Part shown: positions 55,818-64,000 of the stretch, one piece after another | How positions within the stretch are numbered: the stretch's first letter is position 1 | Layout: each line of letters begins with the position of its first letter | NCBI RefSeq assembly: GCF_023502205.1 | Contig: NZ_JAMFLG010000023.1 | Span: 17,188 to 81,187, forward strand | Origin: Aquiflexum sp. TKW24L | GTDB taxonomy: Bacteria > Bacteroidota > Bacteroidia > Cytophagales > Cyclobacteriaceae | Direction of reading: 5' to 3' | Length of the DNA: 64,000 nt | The notes under the pieces: generated by a model | The model's input: only the letters and a program-made list of their open reading frames with translations | Told to the model about the DNA's origin: nothing | Databases searched by the model: none | Position numbers and translations under genes: made by a program

Positions 55818-55886
55818 ACATCGGTCATCCGACATCGGTCATCGGTCTTCCAACTTCGGACTTCCGTCTTCCGTCTTCCGTCCCGT
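55818..55886 (+). repeat. CATCGGTCATC / CTTCCGT microsatellite
   Basis: Tandem CATCGGTCATC units (3 copies, degenerate) pass into CTTCCGT units (4 copies). It lies in the spacer before the cusB start. Confidence 0.8.
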
Positions 55887-55944
55887 CTGTAAAATATAAA
55901 AGGGTTACTGCCAATAGAATACACAACCATTAAAACACGAAACC

Positions 55945-57663
55945 ATGAATACAAGAAAAAATATCGTCATCATCATCTTGGGTTGTCTCCTTTTTGGAGG
56001 GATTTTCGGATGGATCATTAGAGGTGGAGGAGAGCCTGAAACGGAAAATCAGGAAGCCCTTGCTTCGGGAGGGGAAACAATCTGGGTGTCACCGATGCAC
56101 CCTCATATCCGTCAAAACGAACCTGGCCAATGCCCGATCTGCGGTATGGACCTCGTTCCGCTGTCACAACTCAGCGGTTCGACCAACGAATATCAGTTGG
56201 AAATGACTCCCGAAGCCATGGCGCTTTCCAACGTCATGACGACCAAAGTCACCTCAGGCGCTTCTGCCTCTAGGCTGCAACTGTCTGGCAAAATCCAACC
56301 CGATGAACAAAGGATCAAAAGCCTCACTTCCAATTTTGCAGGAAGAATAGAAAAGCTTTTTGTCAATTTTACCGGTCAGGAAGTGACCAAAGGCCAAAAA
56401 TTGGCCACCATCTATTCACCGGATCTGGTCAATGCCCAAAAAGAACTGTTGGAAGTAGCCAAGATCAAAGACCGTCAGCCGGCATTGTACCAAGCCGCCA
56501 AGGAAAAACTGCGCCTTTGGAAAATCTCGGAAGGGCAGATTGCAGAGATCGAAAAGAGCGGCGCCGTTCAGACGCAGTTTGACGTCTATGCCGACGCTTC
56601 GGGAATTGTGAGCGCAAGGAATGTCTCTTTGGGGGAATTTGTCAGCAGGGGTTCTGTCCTGTTTGAACTCATGGATTTGAGTCAGGTTTGGGTAATCATG
56701 GATGCTTATGAATCTGACCTGGCCGGAATCAAAAAGGGCGATAACATCACTTTTCAGGCAGCCGCTTACCCGGGAAAGGAATTCACAGGAAAGGTAACTT
56801 TTATTGATCCGACTTTGAATCCCGAAACAAGGACAGTCGGAATCCGTGCGGAAGCTGTCAATACAGGCATGCAGCTGAAGCCTGAGATGTTTGTCAGTGC
56901 CACAATCAAAACGTCCGCTACAGCCAAGTCGGGTCTGATGGTTCCTAAGTCTGCCATCCTATGGACAGGACCGCGGTCTGTGGTGTATGTGCAGGTCGGT
57001 GACAGCAAGTCCCCGGCTTTTGAAATGCGGGAAGTGACTTTGGGTGCGCGCTCTGGTGACGATTATATGGTGACCTCCGGTATCAGCGATGGAGATGAGG
57101 TAGTCAGCAACGGGGTTTTTGCGATCGATGCCGCAGCACAACTCTCGGGAAAATACAGCATGATGTTGAGGCCTGAGACCAAAGCTGTTTCCCAGAATCA
57201 GGACGTTCCTGAGGAATTCAGAAGCCAGCTTACCGCATTTGTAAAAAGCTATTTTACCATCAAAAATGCCCTTACTGCTTCTGATGTTGCTTCCGCCCAA
57301 TCGGCGGTATCCAAATCCAAGGCCTCTTTGACCAAGGTAGAAATGGGGCTTTTGGATGAAAAATCACACGATATATGGATGGGATTATTGAAACCGATCC
57401 AAGGAAGTCTGGACAAAATCCAAAGCACCAAAGACGTGGAAGTGCAGCGTTCCCATTTCGAAACACTCTCGGACAACCTGATTTCAGCAGTGGCTTATTT
57501 TGGCGTGGAGGAAAACACCGTCTACAAGCAATACTGTCCGATGGCCTTCAAAGACAAAGGGGCGTTTTGGCTGAGTGGAGAAAAGGAAATCAAAAACCCA
57601 TATTTCGGGGAGGCGATGTTAAGTTGTGGGGAGGTGAAGGAAATTTTTATTCCGGTTAATTGA
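55945..57663 (+). CDS. cusB: Periplasmic adaptor of heavy-metal efflux, CusB/CzcB-like
   Basis: A 572-residue membrane-fusion protein anchored by an N-terminal helix (about 7-24). A heavy-metal-binding domain follows (about 48-75: SPMHPHIRQNEPGQCPICGMDLVPL), then the HlyD-type barrel-sandwich hybrid and coiled hairpin (LFVNFTGQEVTKGQKLATIYSP and on), and the beta-barrel (VWVIMDAYESDLAGI). The C-terminus is a DUF3347 helical domain (about 425-530) plus a metal-site segment CPMAFKDKGAFWLSG with MLSCGEV. The metal-binding ends fit Cu(I)/Ag(I) delivery. It is the last gene of the locus. Confidence 0.93.
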   Translation: MNTRKNIVIIILGCLLFGGIFGWIIRGGGEPETENQEALASGGETIWVSPMHPHIRQNEPGQCPICGMDLVPLSQLSGSTNEYQLEMTPEAMALSNVMTTKVTSGASASRLQLSGKIQPDEQRIKSLTSNFAGRIEKLFVNFTGQEVTKGQKLATIYSPDLVNAQKELLEVAKIKDRQPALYQAAKEKLRLWKISEGQIAEIEKSGAVQTQFDVYADASGIVSARNVSLGEFVSRGSVLFELMDLSQVWVIMDAYESDLAGIKKGDNITFQAAAYPGKEFTGKVTFIDPTLNPETRTVGIRAEAVNTGMQLKPEMFVSATIKTSATAKSGLMVPKSAILWTGPRSVVYVQVGDSKSPAFEMREVTLGARSGDDYMVTSGISDGDEVVSNGVFAIDAAAQLSGKYSMMLRPETKAVSQNQDVPEEFRSQLTAFVKSYFTIKNALTASDVASAQSAVSKSKASLTKVEMGLLDEKSHDIWMGLLKPIQGSLDKIQSTKDVEVQRSHFETLSDNLISAVAYFGVEENTVYKQYCPMAFKDKGAFWLSGEKEIKNPYFGEAMLSCGEVKEIFIPVN

Positions 57664-57671
57664 TATATTCT

Positions 57672-57723
57672 AGAAATAAGGTTGAAATACAATTGAAATA
57701 CAATTGAAATACAATTGAAATAA
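57672..57723 (+). repeat. Forward GAAATA repeat after cusB
   Basis: GAAATAAGGTTGAAATAC followed by three copies of AATTGAAATAC. It has the same orientation as the block at 53136-53409. Confidence 0.8.
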
Positions 57724-57785
57724 TTTAAGTCTTGAGGCTTGGTCCTACTCGCAACTGAACGCGATACTTAAGGCCTATCTCCCTG

Positions 57786-57985
57786 TATTTCGCATAGCAT
57801 ATTTCAACCTATTTCGCAAAACATATTTCCATCTATATCGCATAGCCTATATCGCATAGCCTATTTCAAAATATTTCGCAAAGCATATTTCTATCTATAT
57901 CGCGCAGCATATTTCAAAGTATTTCACGCAGCCTATTTCCATCTATTTCGCGCAGCATATATCTACCATATTTCAAAAGAGGTTT
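57786..57985 (-). repeat. Inverted GAAATA satellite block
   Basis: About nine units on the plus strand such as ATTTCGCATAGC and ATATTTCAACCT are the reverse complement of the 53136 block unit. With 57672-57723 they form a forward/inverted pair around a 62-base interior (57724-57785). Confidence 0.85.
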
Positions 57986-58303
57986 ATTTCTCCAGAGGGA
58001 AATTAATATTTTTTAAAAAAAGTTTTTAATTCCGCGGATCCATTTTTTACGGACATATTAGTTTGTTAGGGGAGGGTATAACGGGGAGTTTAGAAGATTG
58101 TTCGGTTTTCAGGTAGTACAACAATTCAATTTTTTGGTAAATGTGGAGTTGGTCATTTAACCTTATTTGTAAGGAAGAAGATTAAATTATACATTTAATA
58201 AGAGTTAGTTGTGCGGATAAAAACCTGAAAGGAAATGGGTTTCTACCCTGCATATTTCCGAAAGGCCAACAAAAACTGCTCTGGCAATCCTCAAAACAAT
58301 TCA
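57986..58303. other. 318-base spacer without a gene
   Basis: AT-rich, no credible coding frame on either strand. It contains GTTAGGGGAGGGTATAAC and an AAGAAGATTAAATTATAC stretch, with no clear terminator or promoter that I can place. The following gene's promoter may lie here. Confidence 0.4.
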
Positions 58304-58368
58304 TGAAGCCTATTTCCACCTAATTCGCAAAGCCTATTTCCATTTATATCACGAAGCCTATTTCAATG
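58304..58368 (-). repeat. Short inverted GAAATA satellite block
   Basis: Three copies of the unit (GAAGCCTATTTCCACC, GCAAAGCCTATTTCC, ACGAAGCCTATTTC), same orientation as 57786-57985. It ends 24 bases before the next gene. Confidence 0.8.
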
Positions 58369-58392
58369 GTTTTATTCCAAAACCCAAAATAA

Positions 58393-59535
58393 ATGAAGTA
58401 CATAACTTTTGCAGTAATTATTTGCATTGCCCTTTCTTGCCAAAGTAAAGATGTTGAAAAGAAAAGCAGTGATCTGTTTTATGCAATAGATACTGTTATG
58501 ATTGATTCCAAAGGAGAGATTCTGTACTTGGAATATGATTTGGTTCAATCTGATTATTGTACTCAAGATGGATTTCTATATAATTTCAACGAATTTGACC
58601 ACAGCATTGAAAAGATAGACCTTGACCGGTTAGAGTTGGTTGAAAAGTTTCCTTTTCAGAAAGAAGGGCCGGATGGTACTGGTTTATATATATATAGTCT
58701 CAAAAGTCTAGGTGAAGGTAAACTTTTTTTGCTATCGGAGATTGGAGCTGCATTTTTTTCTATAGAGGGGAAGAGGCTGGAAAAATATGATTGGAGTAAA
58801 GTTACGCCTGCAAATGGAGCTATTGCCGATGAAGAATTTTTACAACAGCAGATAATGAACCCCAATTTTGATCACCTGGTTTTTGGATTGGCGATTGATC
58901 AAAAGTTAAATAAGGTTTCATTGAAGAAATTAGACGCTACTGAAAATCTGATCTCTACCTACCAAATAGATCCTAATGAGAATTTTAAAAGATACACATT
59001 GGGAGATCTAGAAACCTTTAACAAATGGAACCCCCGAATTTATATTGGCAGCCAACGAGAACAGATTATTGTTTCCCATGAGTTTTCCAATGATTTCTAT
59101 GTTTATTCTCCTGCTAAAGACCTTCTCCAGTCAGTTTCCTATTCTCCCCAATTAACACCCAAAAATGTGACTTTTAAGGCCGAAGGCGATCTCATTAATT
59201 CGACTGAGGATAGGGTCATAGCCCTCGAATCTTACCTTGGACAAGTTAGTTTTGGACAGTTGGTCTGGGATTCCCAAAAGAAGAAATACTACAGGCTTTC
59301 TTTCTCAAGTAAATTCAGCGATAAAAAGAGAGAAAAAAGGCTTCTTCATGAAACAGTCAGTGTCAAGGTATTTCTCAGTGTATTTGATGAGCAGTTTAAT
59401 TTTCTTAGTGAAGTTGCCATTCCTGAGCTCAAAATCCTTTCACCCTCAAAATATTTTGTCAAAGACGGAAAGATCTGGCTTTACCAAAATTTCTCTGATG
59501 AATTGGGTTTTATCACTATTGATATTGAACAATGA
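58393..59535 (+). CDS. DUF4221-like lipoprotein
   Basis: A 380-residue lipoprotein: MKYITFAVIICIALSC is a type II signal with Cys at residue 16. The mature part has DTVMIDSKGEILYLEYDL and GFLYNFNEFDHSIEKIDLD followed by LELVEKFPFQKEGPDG, which matches the DUF4221 pattern of Bacteroidota, probably a beta-propeller at the cell surface. Two related genes follow in tandem. No enzymatic motif is visible. It is the first gene after the repeat region. Confidence 0.78.
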   Translation: MKYITFAVIICIALSCQSKDVEKKSSDLFYAIDTVMIDSKGEILYLEYDLVQSDYCTQDGFLYNFNEFDHSIEKIDLDRLELVEKFPFQKEGPDGTGLYIYSLKSLGEGKLFLLSEIGAAFFSIEGKRLEKYDWSKVTPANGAIADEEFLQQQIMNPNFDHLVFGLAIDQKLNKVSLKKLDATENLISTYQIDPNENFKRYTLGDLETFNKWNPRIYIGSQREQIIVSHEFSNDFYVYSPAKDLLQSVSYSPQLTPKNVTFKAEGDLINSTEDRVIALESYLGQVSFGQLVWDSQKKKYYRLSFSSKFSDKKREKRLLHETVSVKVFLSVFDEQFNFLSEVAIPELKILSPSKYFVKDGKIWLYQNFSDELGFITIDIEQ

Positions 59536-59598
59536 AATATGCTGTTAGGAACAGCAGACCACCAACTCCTCATTGAATTTTATACAAGGACCTAAATT

Positions 59599-60786
59599 AT
59601 GAAAGTTAACAAAAAAGCTATCCAGACTTTGACTTTGCCAGTTTTGATATTTCTTATTTCCTGTTCAGGGAAGTCAGAAAATACCGAACTTACCTCAACT
59701 GAAGGGAAAGTTGAATTTGAATTTTTGGATTCGCTCGTGGTAGAATCGCTACCTGAACTTTACCTAGCTGATAAGAATGACGGTACACGGCAACTCCTTT
59801 TCAATGAGAGACAGATGAATGAGTTAATCATTACAGATCTGGAGGGAAAAATAATTTCACGTTTTGAACCAACAGGCGAAGGTCCGGATAAAGTGGAATC
59901 GCCTTTGGAAGTTGCTTTTTGGCAGGAGGGAATCGTAATAAAGGAAATGTCTTCAGAGAATAAGTTTTACTTTTTCGATAAGGACTTTAGAAAAACAGCC
60001 CAGAGTCCGGCCCTTACAAAGGGTTTAAGTTTTATTACCATTTATAATTCCAATAGAAGTTTTTCAATTTTTGAAAAGGACGGCAAAACCTTAATTTTAG
60101 GTCAGGAGCTGAATTTGCTTGAGGAACAGCTTTTAGCCGAGAATTCCGAAAATCCACTCATTTATGAAAAGGCAGAAATTGGCTATATCTATGATGTAGA
60201 TTCTGAAGATTTAACCCGGATCAACTTATATCCCAAAACATGGAAACCAAGACTTGAGCAAAAATGGCTAGGATTTAAAAGTTCACATGTACAGGTTTCT
60301 AAAACTGACCAGAAAGTTGCCGTGCTTCCAAGTGTTGGGAATCAGTTGTTTTATTATGAAGTAAATGGAGATAGTCTTTCTCTAATTACTCAGATTTCAC
60401 TTTTTCACCCGGAGCGAAATGAGAATTTAATCTTTGACATCAAAAAAGAATATTTTTTATATCCGCAATTCAAACAGCTATTTAGTGGCGGGAATTACTT
60501 TTTGGTAGAATTTTACACAGAAGTGCCTCAGGATATTTATGATTCATTTCGGGCAAAAGGAGAGGGTTACCAAAATGATCCTGAATACTGGGAAACGCTA
60601 GGGAAATATTGGAAAGCTAAATATATCCTGACAGATAAATATGGCAACCAAGGAGCCATTTCAGAACTGCCTGTTCCAGGAGTGGTCCATTTTATGGATG
60701 CCAATGATATAGTTTATATTAAGCCTACCTCCAAAACGGAATTGGATTACAATGTCTTCTATCGCTATCAGGTGACCTTGAAATAA
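59599..60786 (+). CDS. Lipoprotein, beta-propeller (DUF4221/6-bladed type)
   Basis: A 395-residue lipoprotein: signal IQTLTLPVLIFLISC, lipobox Cys about residue 22. The propeller-like mature part contains NELIITDLEGKIISRFEPTGEGPDKVESP, the F-x-x-x-GEGP motif shared with the genes on both sides, and later VYFIKPT-type strands (YIKPTSKTELDYNVFYRYQ). It is a paralogue of its neighbours with low identity. Role unknown; the tandem arrangement suggests a surface-diversified family. Confidence 0.75.
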   Translation: MKVNKKAIQTLTLPVLIFLISCSGKSENTELTSTEGKVEFEFLDSLVVESLPELYLADKNDGTRQLLFNERQMNELIITDLEGKIISRFEPTGEGPDKVESPLEVAFWQEGIVIKEMSSENKFYFFDKDFRKTAQSPALTKGLSFITIYNSNRSFSIFEKDGKTLILGQELNLLEEQLLAENSENPLIYEKAEIGYIYDVDSEDLTRINLYPKTWKPRLEQKWLGFKSSHVQVSKTDQKVAVLPSVGNQLFYYEVNGDSLSLITQISLFHPERNENLIFDIKKEYFLYPQFKQLFSGGNYFLVEFYTEVPQDIYDSFRAKGEGYQNDPEYWETLGKYWKAKYILTDKYGNQGAISELPVPGVVHFMDANDIVYIKPTSKTELDYNVFYRYQVTLK

Positions 60787-60808
60787 ACATAGTCTTCAAT
60801 TATCAACC

Positions 60809-61039
60809 AACTCAAATTCCAATTACACGATTGAAATCCAACTTCCCTTTCTACAAACAACCCGAATCGCTATCGTGGGCTCCTTAGGGAATGTAGCCAC
60901 TGACTTCGTTCCGGAAGGACTAGTGGCAGAAAGTATGCTGCTTCGCAACAGCGAGCTTTGGATGATGGAAAAACCAGATGAAGAATTAGAGAGGGATTAT
61001 TTCAGGCTATTCAGGGTGGGATTGAAAATAGAAAAATAA
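60809..61039 (+). pseudogene. 3' remnant of a beta-propeller lipoprotein gene
   Basis: An open frame without a start encodes, at its end, ESMLLRNSELWMMEKPDEE and LERDYFRLFRVGLKIEK then a stop at 61037. This reads like the last strand and C-terminus of the lipoproteins around it, preceded by a weaker stretch (TTRIAIVGSLGNVATDFVPEG). The N-terminal three quarters of the gene are missing. It lies between two intact members, so deletion by recombination between tandem copies is plausible. Confidence 0.6.
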
Positions 61040-61124
61040 CAAATCCGATAGCGATGAATGGCCGAAATGCTCTAGTTGACCTAAGTATCTGGAGTAACAT
61101 ACAACGTATTCATTTAAAATAACT

Positions 61125-62345
61125 ATGAAAAAGTTAAATTTAAAAATGCTCGCTTCGGATGAAGTGCTTCAAAAGAGACAGGTGATTAGAAATTGGAGAG
61201 TAATTCTGTTTAAAATTATGTTTATTTCGATTTTTTGGACCTGCTTTTCATGCGGAAAGAAAACAGACCCGGAAACTGATGTTAAAGAAGTCTCTTATTT
61301 TTTTGAGAAAGTTGATTCTATCCGGATAGAAAGAGAAAATACCATCAGGATATTGGACTTTAATTCCGCCACTCAACGGTTTTTGGCGGTCGACAATATC
61401 ACGCAGGAGTTTTTGATATTAGATGAAAAAGGCCAAATATTGAAATCTATATTCAACAAAGGGGAAGGGCCTAATGAGTACAATACGAGTTTAATCGCAG
61501 CATCCTTTAACCAAGAGGGGGAAGGGATTTTTGCACTGAGTTCAACAGAATTTTTATGGTTCAACGAAGATTGGGATATCATAGAAAGAAGGAAGTTTGC
61601 CTCCCAAAGAGTCATCAAAGTATATGGGGGACCAAAAACCAAAGTCCCCTACTTTAGACTTTTTGAAGGAAAAATCCCACATTTTTTCACTTCTTTTTTC
61701 TCCAGGATCAATCACTTTGCCGGTGGAGAAGAGGATGAAATTTTTTCAGAGTATTTGATTGAAATGTATGACCCTAAAAAACAGAGTTTGGATTGGGTGT
61801 TTAGGAATGACCCCAAAGTAATCCCGTCCTATGAATTGAATGATGATAAGAGGAAAACTTACCCTGTACAGATATATTCTATTGACACAGAAACAAAATT
61901 TATGTATTTGACTTTTGAGAGATCAAATGAGATCGGAGTTTATGATTTGGCAAAGGATTTTCAACCGGTGGAAAAAATGAACTTTCAGCACAAAAATTTC
62001 CCTGCAACACAAAAAGCAAAAAACAATGAAGTGATTCTATTCAGTCCGGATCTTATCGGTCTTTTTTATTTTGAAGGACTATCAGAAGCGGCAACCGAAA
62101 TTCGGAAAGCAGAAAATCCAGATTATTTTCCCTTTAGAGATCCCTTGTTATATAAGTTTATAGTCCTGAAGAATGGTTTGCAGCAGAGAGCCGAAATAGA
62201 TTTTCCCCAAACCTGTGAACCACATTCGGAGATGGTTATAATGGACGACAATCAAATACTTTTAAGGGACAAGTATACAGGCAATGATGAGCCGACTTAT
62301 TCCACATATTCTGTTTTCGAGCTTAAGCAAAGTTTTTTACCTTAA
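61125..62345 (+). CDS. Lipoprotein, 6-bladed beta-propeller-like
   Basis: A 406-residue protein. A hydrophobic segment, VILFKIMFISIFWTCFSC, ends in a lipobox Cys near residue 43; the 25-residue charged extension before it is unusual, and an internal start nearer the signal is possible. The mature part contains FLILDEKGQILKSIFNKGEGPNEY, the GEGPxxY motif of BF3164/6-bladed-propeller lipoproteins, and ends VFELKQSF. Third member of the tandem set. Function unknown. Confidence 0.75.
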   Translation: MKKLNLKMLASDEVLQKRQVIRNWRVILFKIMFISIFWTCFSCGKKTDPETDVKEVSYFFEKVDSIRIERENTIRILDFNSATQRFLAVDNITQEFLILDEKGQILKSIFNKGEGPNEYNTSLIAASFNQEGEGIFALSSTEFLWFNEDWDIIERRKFASQRVIKVYGGPKTKVPYFRLFEGKIPHFFTSFFSRINHFAGGEEDEIFSEYLIEMYDPKKQSLDWVFRNDPKVIPSYELNDDKRKTYPVQIYSIDTETKFMYLTFERSNEIGVYDLAKDFQPVEKMNFQHKNFPATQKAKNNEVILFSPDLIGLFYFEGLSEAATEIRKAENPDYFPFRDPLLYKFIVLKNGLQQRAEIDFPQTCEPHSEMVIMDDNQILLRDKYTGNDEPTYSTYSVFELKQSFLP

Positions 62346-62408
62346 GTGCGGCGATGATATGCGAAGAAGAAAAAATACGTAATCCAATCCACCAAGCCAT
62401 AAAAACCT

Positions 62409-63446
62409 CTAAATCACCAATGCCTGGTTTTCGGATTGGGGAGGGGTAATCTGCAGGCTGCTGGAGGCCGAAATGCTTTTCCTCAGTTCCTCGTCCAGCT
62501 TTCTAGCTTCGGTTTTGATCATTTTGAGAAAGTGCAATGTTTCCATAGAGGGTTTTTTGGGATCGATGATTTCCAGTATCCCGATGATATTGGCCAGTTT
62601 GGCGCGCATCAGGTGTGTTTGGTTGAAAGTCACCGTCGTCAGGTATTGGCTTTGTTGCCGGAAAAGTGATTCTGATTTTTTCCTTTCCGAGATGTCAAAG
62701 AAGCAGCCTGCCATGACCAAGGGATCGCCCTCAGGACTCCACTGCAGGACTTTGCCATAACCCAATACCCAAATGTCTTTTTTATGGAGATTTTTGATCC
62801 TAAACTCACAGTGGAATGGAAGCTTGCCATTGCTCGCAAAATGCTCCTTCAGATTTCCTTCTACTTTGGACCGGTCAGAGGGGTGAACATGTTTTTTCCA
62901 TTTCACATTCTTTTGGCCTTTGCTTTTTTGGATAGCGCTGTATCCGAATATCTCATTCAGAGAAAGGCTCAGCTGATCTGATTGCTGTGCTATATCCCAA
63001 ATCCAGAACCCGATCAGGTTATCTTCCAATAAACCTTCCATCAATGAATTTTTTGCATGAATATCATTGATGCTGTCGGGGAAATGCACCGATTTCTCGT
63101 TGACATTGTCGGAATTGTGTCCTATACCTGTGATGTCGATTTTTCCGTCAGGACCTGAGGTGATGGTAAACTCCCATTTGGTCCAGCCAAAAGCCGACCC
63201 ATCCGGTTTTATCTTTCTTATTTCCTGTGTAAATTTCCTTTCACCTTCCTTCAGACATTTTTCCAACAGAAACTGAAAATTTGAAAAGTCCTTGTAATAA
63301 ACCAATTCTGAAAAGGAAGATCCGGAGGCTTGGGTTTTCAAAAAGCCGGTTTCTTTTTTAAGATGTTCATTGCTATCCAATATATTAGCATCCCTATCCA
63401 AGTGGATAAAATAAAAGTAATCTGAATGCTTAAAAAAATCTTTCAT
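62409..63446 (-). CDS. PAS-domain protein with a HisKA-like helix but no kinase domain
   Basis: A 345-residue soluble protein. Two PAS domains are visible: the first with YFYFIHLDRDANILDSNEHL, the second with IGFWIWDIAQQSDQLSLSL, GYSAIQK and the PAC end VMAGCFFDISERK. Next comes a helix pair, QSQYLTTVTFNQTHLMRAKLANIIGILEII, resembling a HisKA dimerisation helix with His in THLMRAKL. The protein ends without an HATPase domain. I chose the start MKDFFKHSDYFYF at 63446; the longer frame adds 19 residues. It may be a decoy or a split kinase. Confidence 0.78.
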   Translation of the reverse strand: MKDFFKHSDYFYFIHLDRDANILDSNEHLKKETGFLKTQASGSSFSELVYYKDFSNFQFLLEKCLKEGERKFTQEIRKIKPDGSAFGWTKWEFTITSGPDGKIDITGIGHNSDNVNEKSVHFPDSINDIHAKNSLMEGLLEDNLIGFWIWDIAQQSDQLSLSLNEIFGYSAIQKSKGQKNVKWKKHVHPSDRSKVEGNLKEHFASNGKLPFHCEFRIKNLHKKDIWVLGYGKVLQWSPEGDPLVMAGCFFDISERKKSESLFRQQSQYLTTVTFNQTHLMRAKLANIIGILEIIDPKKPSMETLHFLKMIKTEARKLDEELRKSISASSSLQITPPQSENQALVI

Positions 63447-63553
63447 CAAATAGAAATGATTATAGGTTGAGTTGAATAACGAAAACGCATATCCACTACA
63501 CAAATTACATATAAACTAATATAAAAAGCAAAAAAATTGTTTTTATCCGGAAA

Positions 63554-64000
63554 ATGACCCACAATATGGAATCTATATATTTATTGAATCGCACAGAATT
63601 TGGTTCTGAATCGAACCTTGGAAAAGTAATGACTTTGGAGGAAGCGATGGAACTGTTGAGCCTTTGGGTCAAAAACGACAAGCTGCTTTTCCACATGAAG
63701 CAGGTGGGACATCTGATGAAAGCTTATGCAGTGGCAAAGGGATATGAGGAATCCATGCAGCACATGTGGCATTTGGCGGGTTTGCTTCATGATGCCGATT
63801 GGGACCAATGGCCTGATCAGCATTGCCGCAAAATCATAGAAGAGTTGGAATCAAGGAATATCGATCCACGGATTATCCGGACCATTGCCTGCCACGGGCC
63901 GAGGTATTTTGGGGTAGAGCCTGTGACTGAGATGGAAAAGATGCTTTATGCCTTTGATGAATTGTCAGGTTTTGTCCACGCCTACTCCCTGATGCGGCCA
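63554..64000 (+). CDS. HD-superfamily hydrolase (3' end outside window)
   Basis: The frame is open from ATG 63554 to the window end (149 codons). MTLEEAMELLSLWVKNDKLLFHMKQVGHLMKAYA and WHLAGLLHDADWDQWPDQHC match the small HD hydrolases of the COG2316 type, with HD at LLHDAD and a second His in the FHMKQVGH helix. The family N-terminus matches ATG 63629 (MTLEEAMELL) best, so the 25 residues before it are uncertain. It is divergent from the PAS gene. Confidence 0.8.
   Translation, partial: MTHNMESIYLLNRTEFGSESNLGKVMTLEEAMELLSLWVKNDKLLFHMKQVGHLMKAYAVAKGYEESMQHMWHLAGLLHDADWDQWPDQHCRKIIEELESRNIDPRIIRTIACHGPRYFGVEPVTEMEKMLYAFDELSGFVHAYSLMRP

Overview
The window is chromosomal DNA from a member of the Bacteroidota, most likely Cytophagales and probably Cyclobacteriaceae. 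The evidence is a fused LpxC-FabZ, a PorX-type regulator of type IX secretion, FtsH and RsfS of the Bacteroidota type, 7TMR-DISM and NtrY/NtrC-like signalling proteins, an HYC_CC_PP protein beside a Cus-type efflux locus, DUF4221-like lipoproteins, promoters of the TTG-N20-TAnnTTTG type, and few Shine-Dalgarno sequences. The family assignment is an inference from gene content, not from a search.

Layout. 1-6.4 kb: the 3' end of mutS2, then a minus-strand lipid A operon (HD hydrolase, lpxD, lpxC/fabZ, lpxA, ABC ATPase) and a small lipoprotein. 6.4-14 kb: porX, tsaE, an alanine-dehydrogenase-like gene and a cluster of histidine kinases and response regulators. 14-22.4 kb: housekeeping genes (ppa, acpH, a UPF1-like helicase, lepA, folD), a DUF433/DUF5615 toxin-antitoxin pair, a frameshifted four-helix-bundle (S23/IVS) gene between inverted repeats, and tRNA-Leu(GAG). 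22.4-42.5 kb: a pseudogene remnant behind the tRNA, secreted proteins of unknown function, rnhB, a GH63-like hydrolase, a glycosyltransferase with an LpxH-like phosphatase, an NtrY/NtrC pair, an FKBP isomerase, lpxH, ftsH, rsfS, birA, ahcY and a 2,4-dienoyl-CoA reductase.

42.5-64 kb is the accessory part. It has an SbtA-like bicarbonate transporter in an operon with a protein that looks like a beta-carbonic anhydrase stripped of catalytic residues, divergent from a LysR regulator. It has a DUF4143 ATPase gene whose promoter lies in four 18-bp palindromes spaced exactly 32 bp apart. A heavy-metal (copper/silver) efflux locus, cusA-[four-helix-bundle gene]-cusC-cusB, has spacers packed with satellite-like repeats that face each other across the inserted gene and contribute coding sequence to cusA and to the signal peptide of the TolC-like protein. 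Three tandem beta-propeller lipoproteins, a remnant of a fourth, a PAS protein without a kinase domain and a partial HD gene close the window.

The most unusual signals are the 32-bp-phased operator array at 48394-48507 and the two four-helix-bundle genes set between inverted repeats (20805-21307 and 53136-54265). The degenerate carbonic-anhydrase/SbtA/LysR module is also notable.
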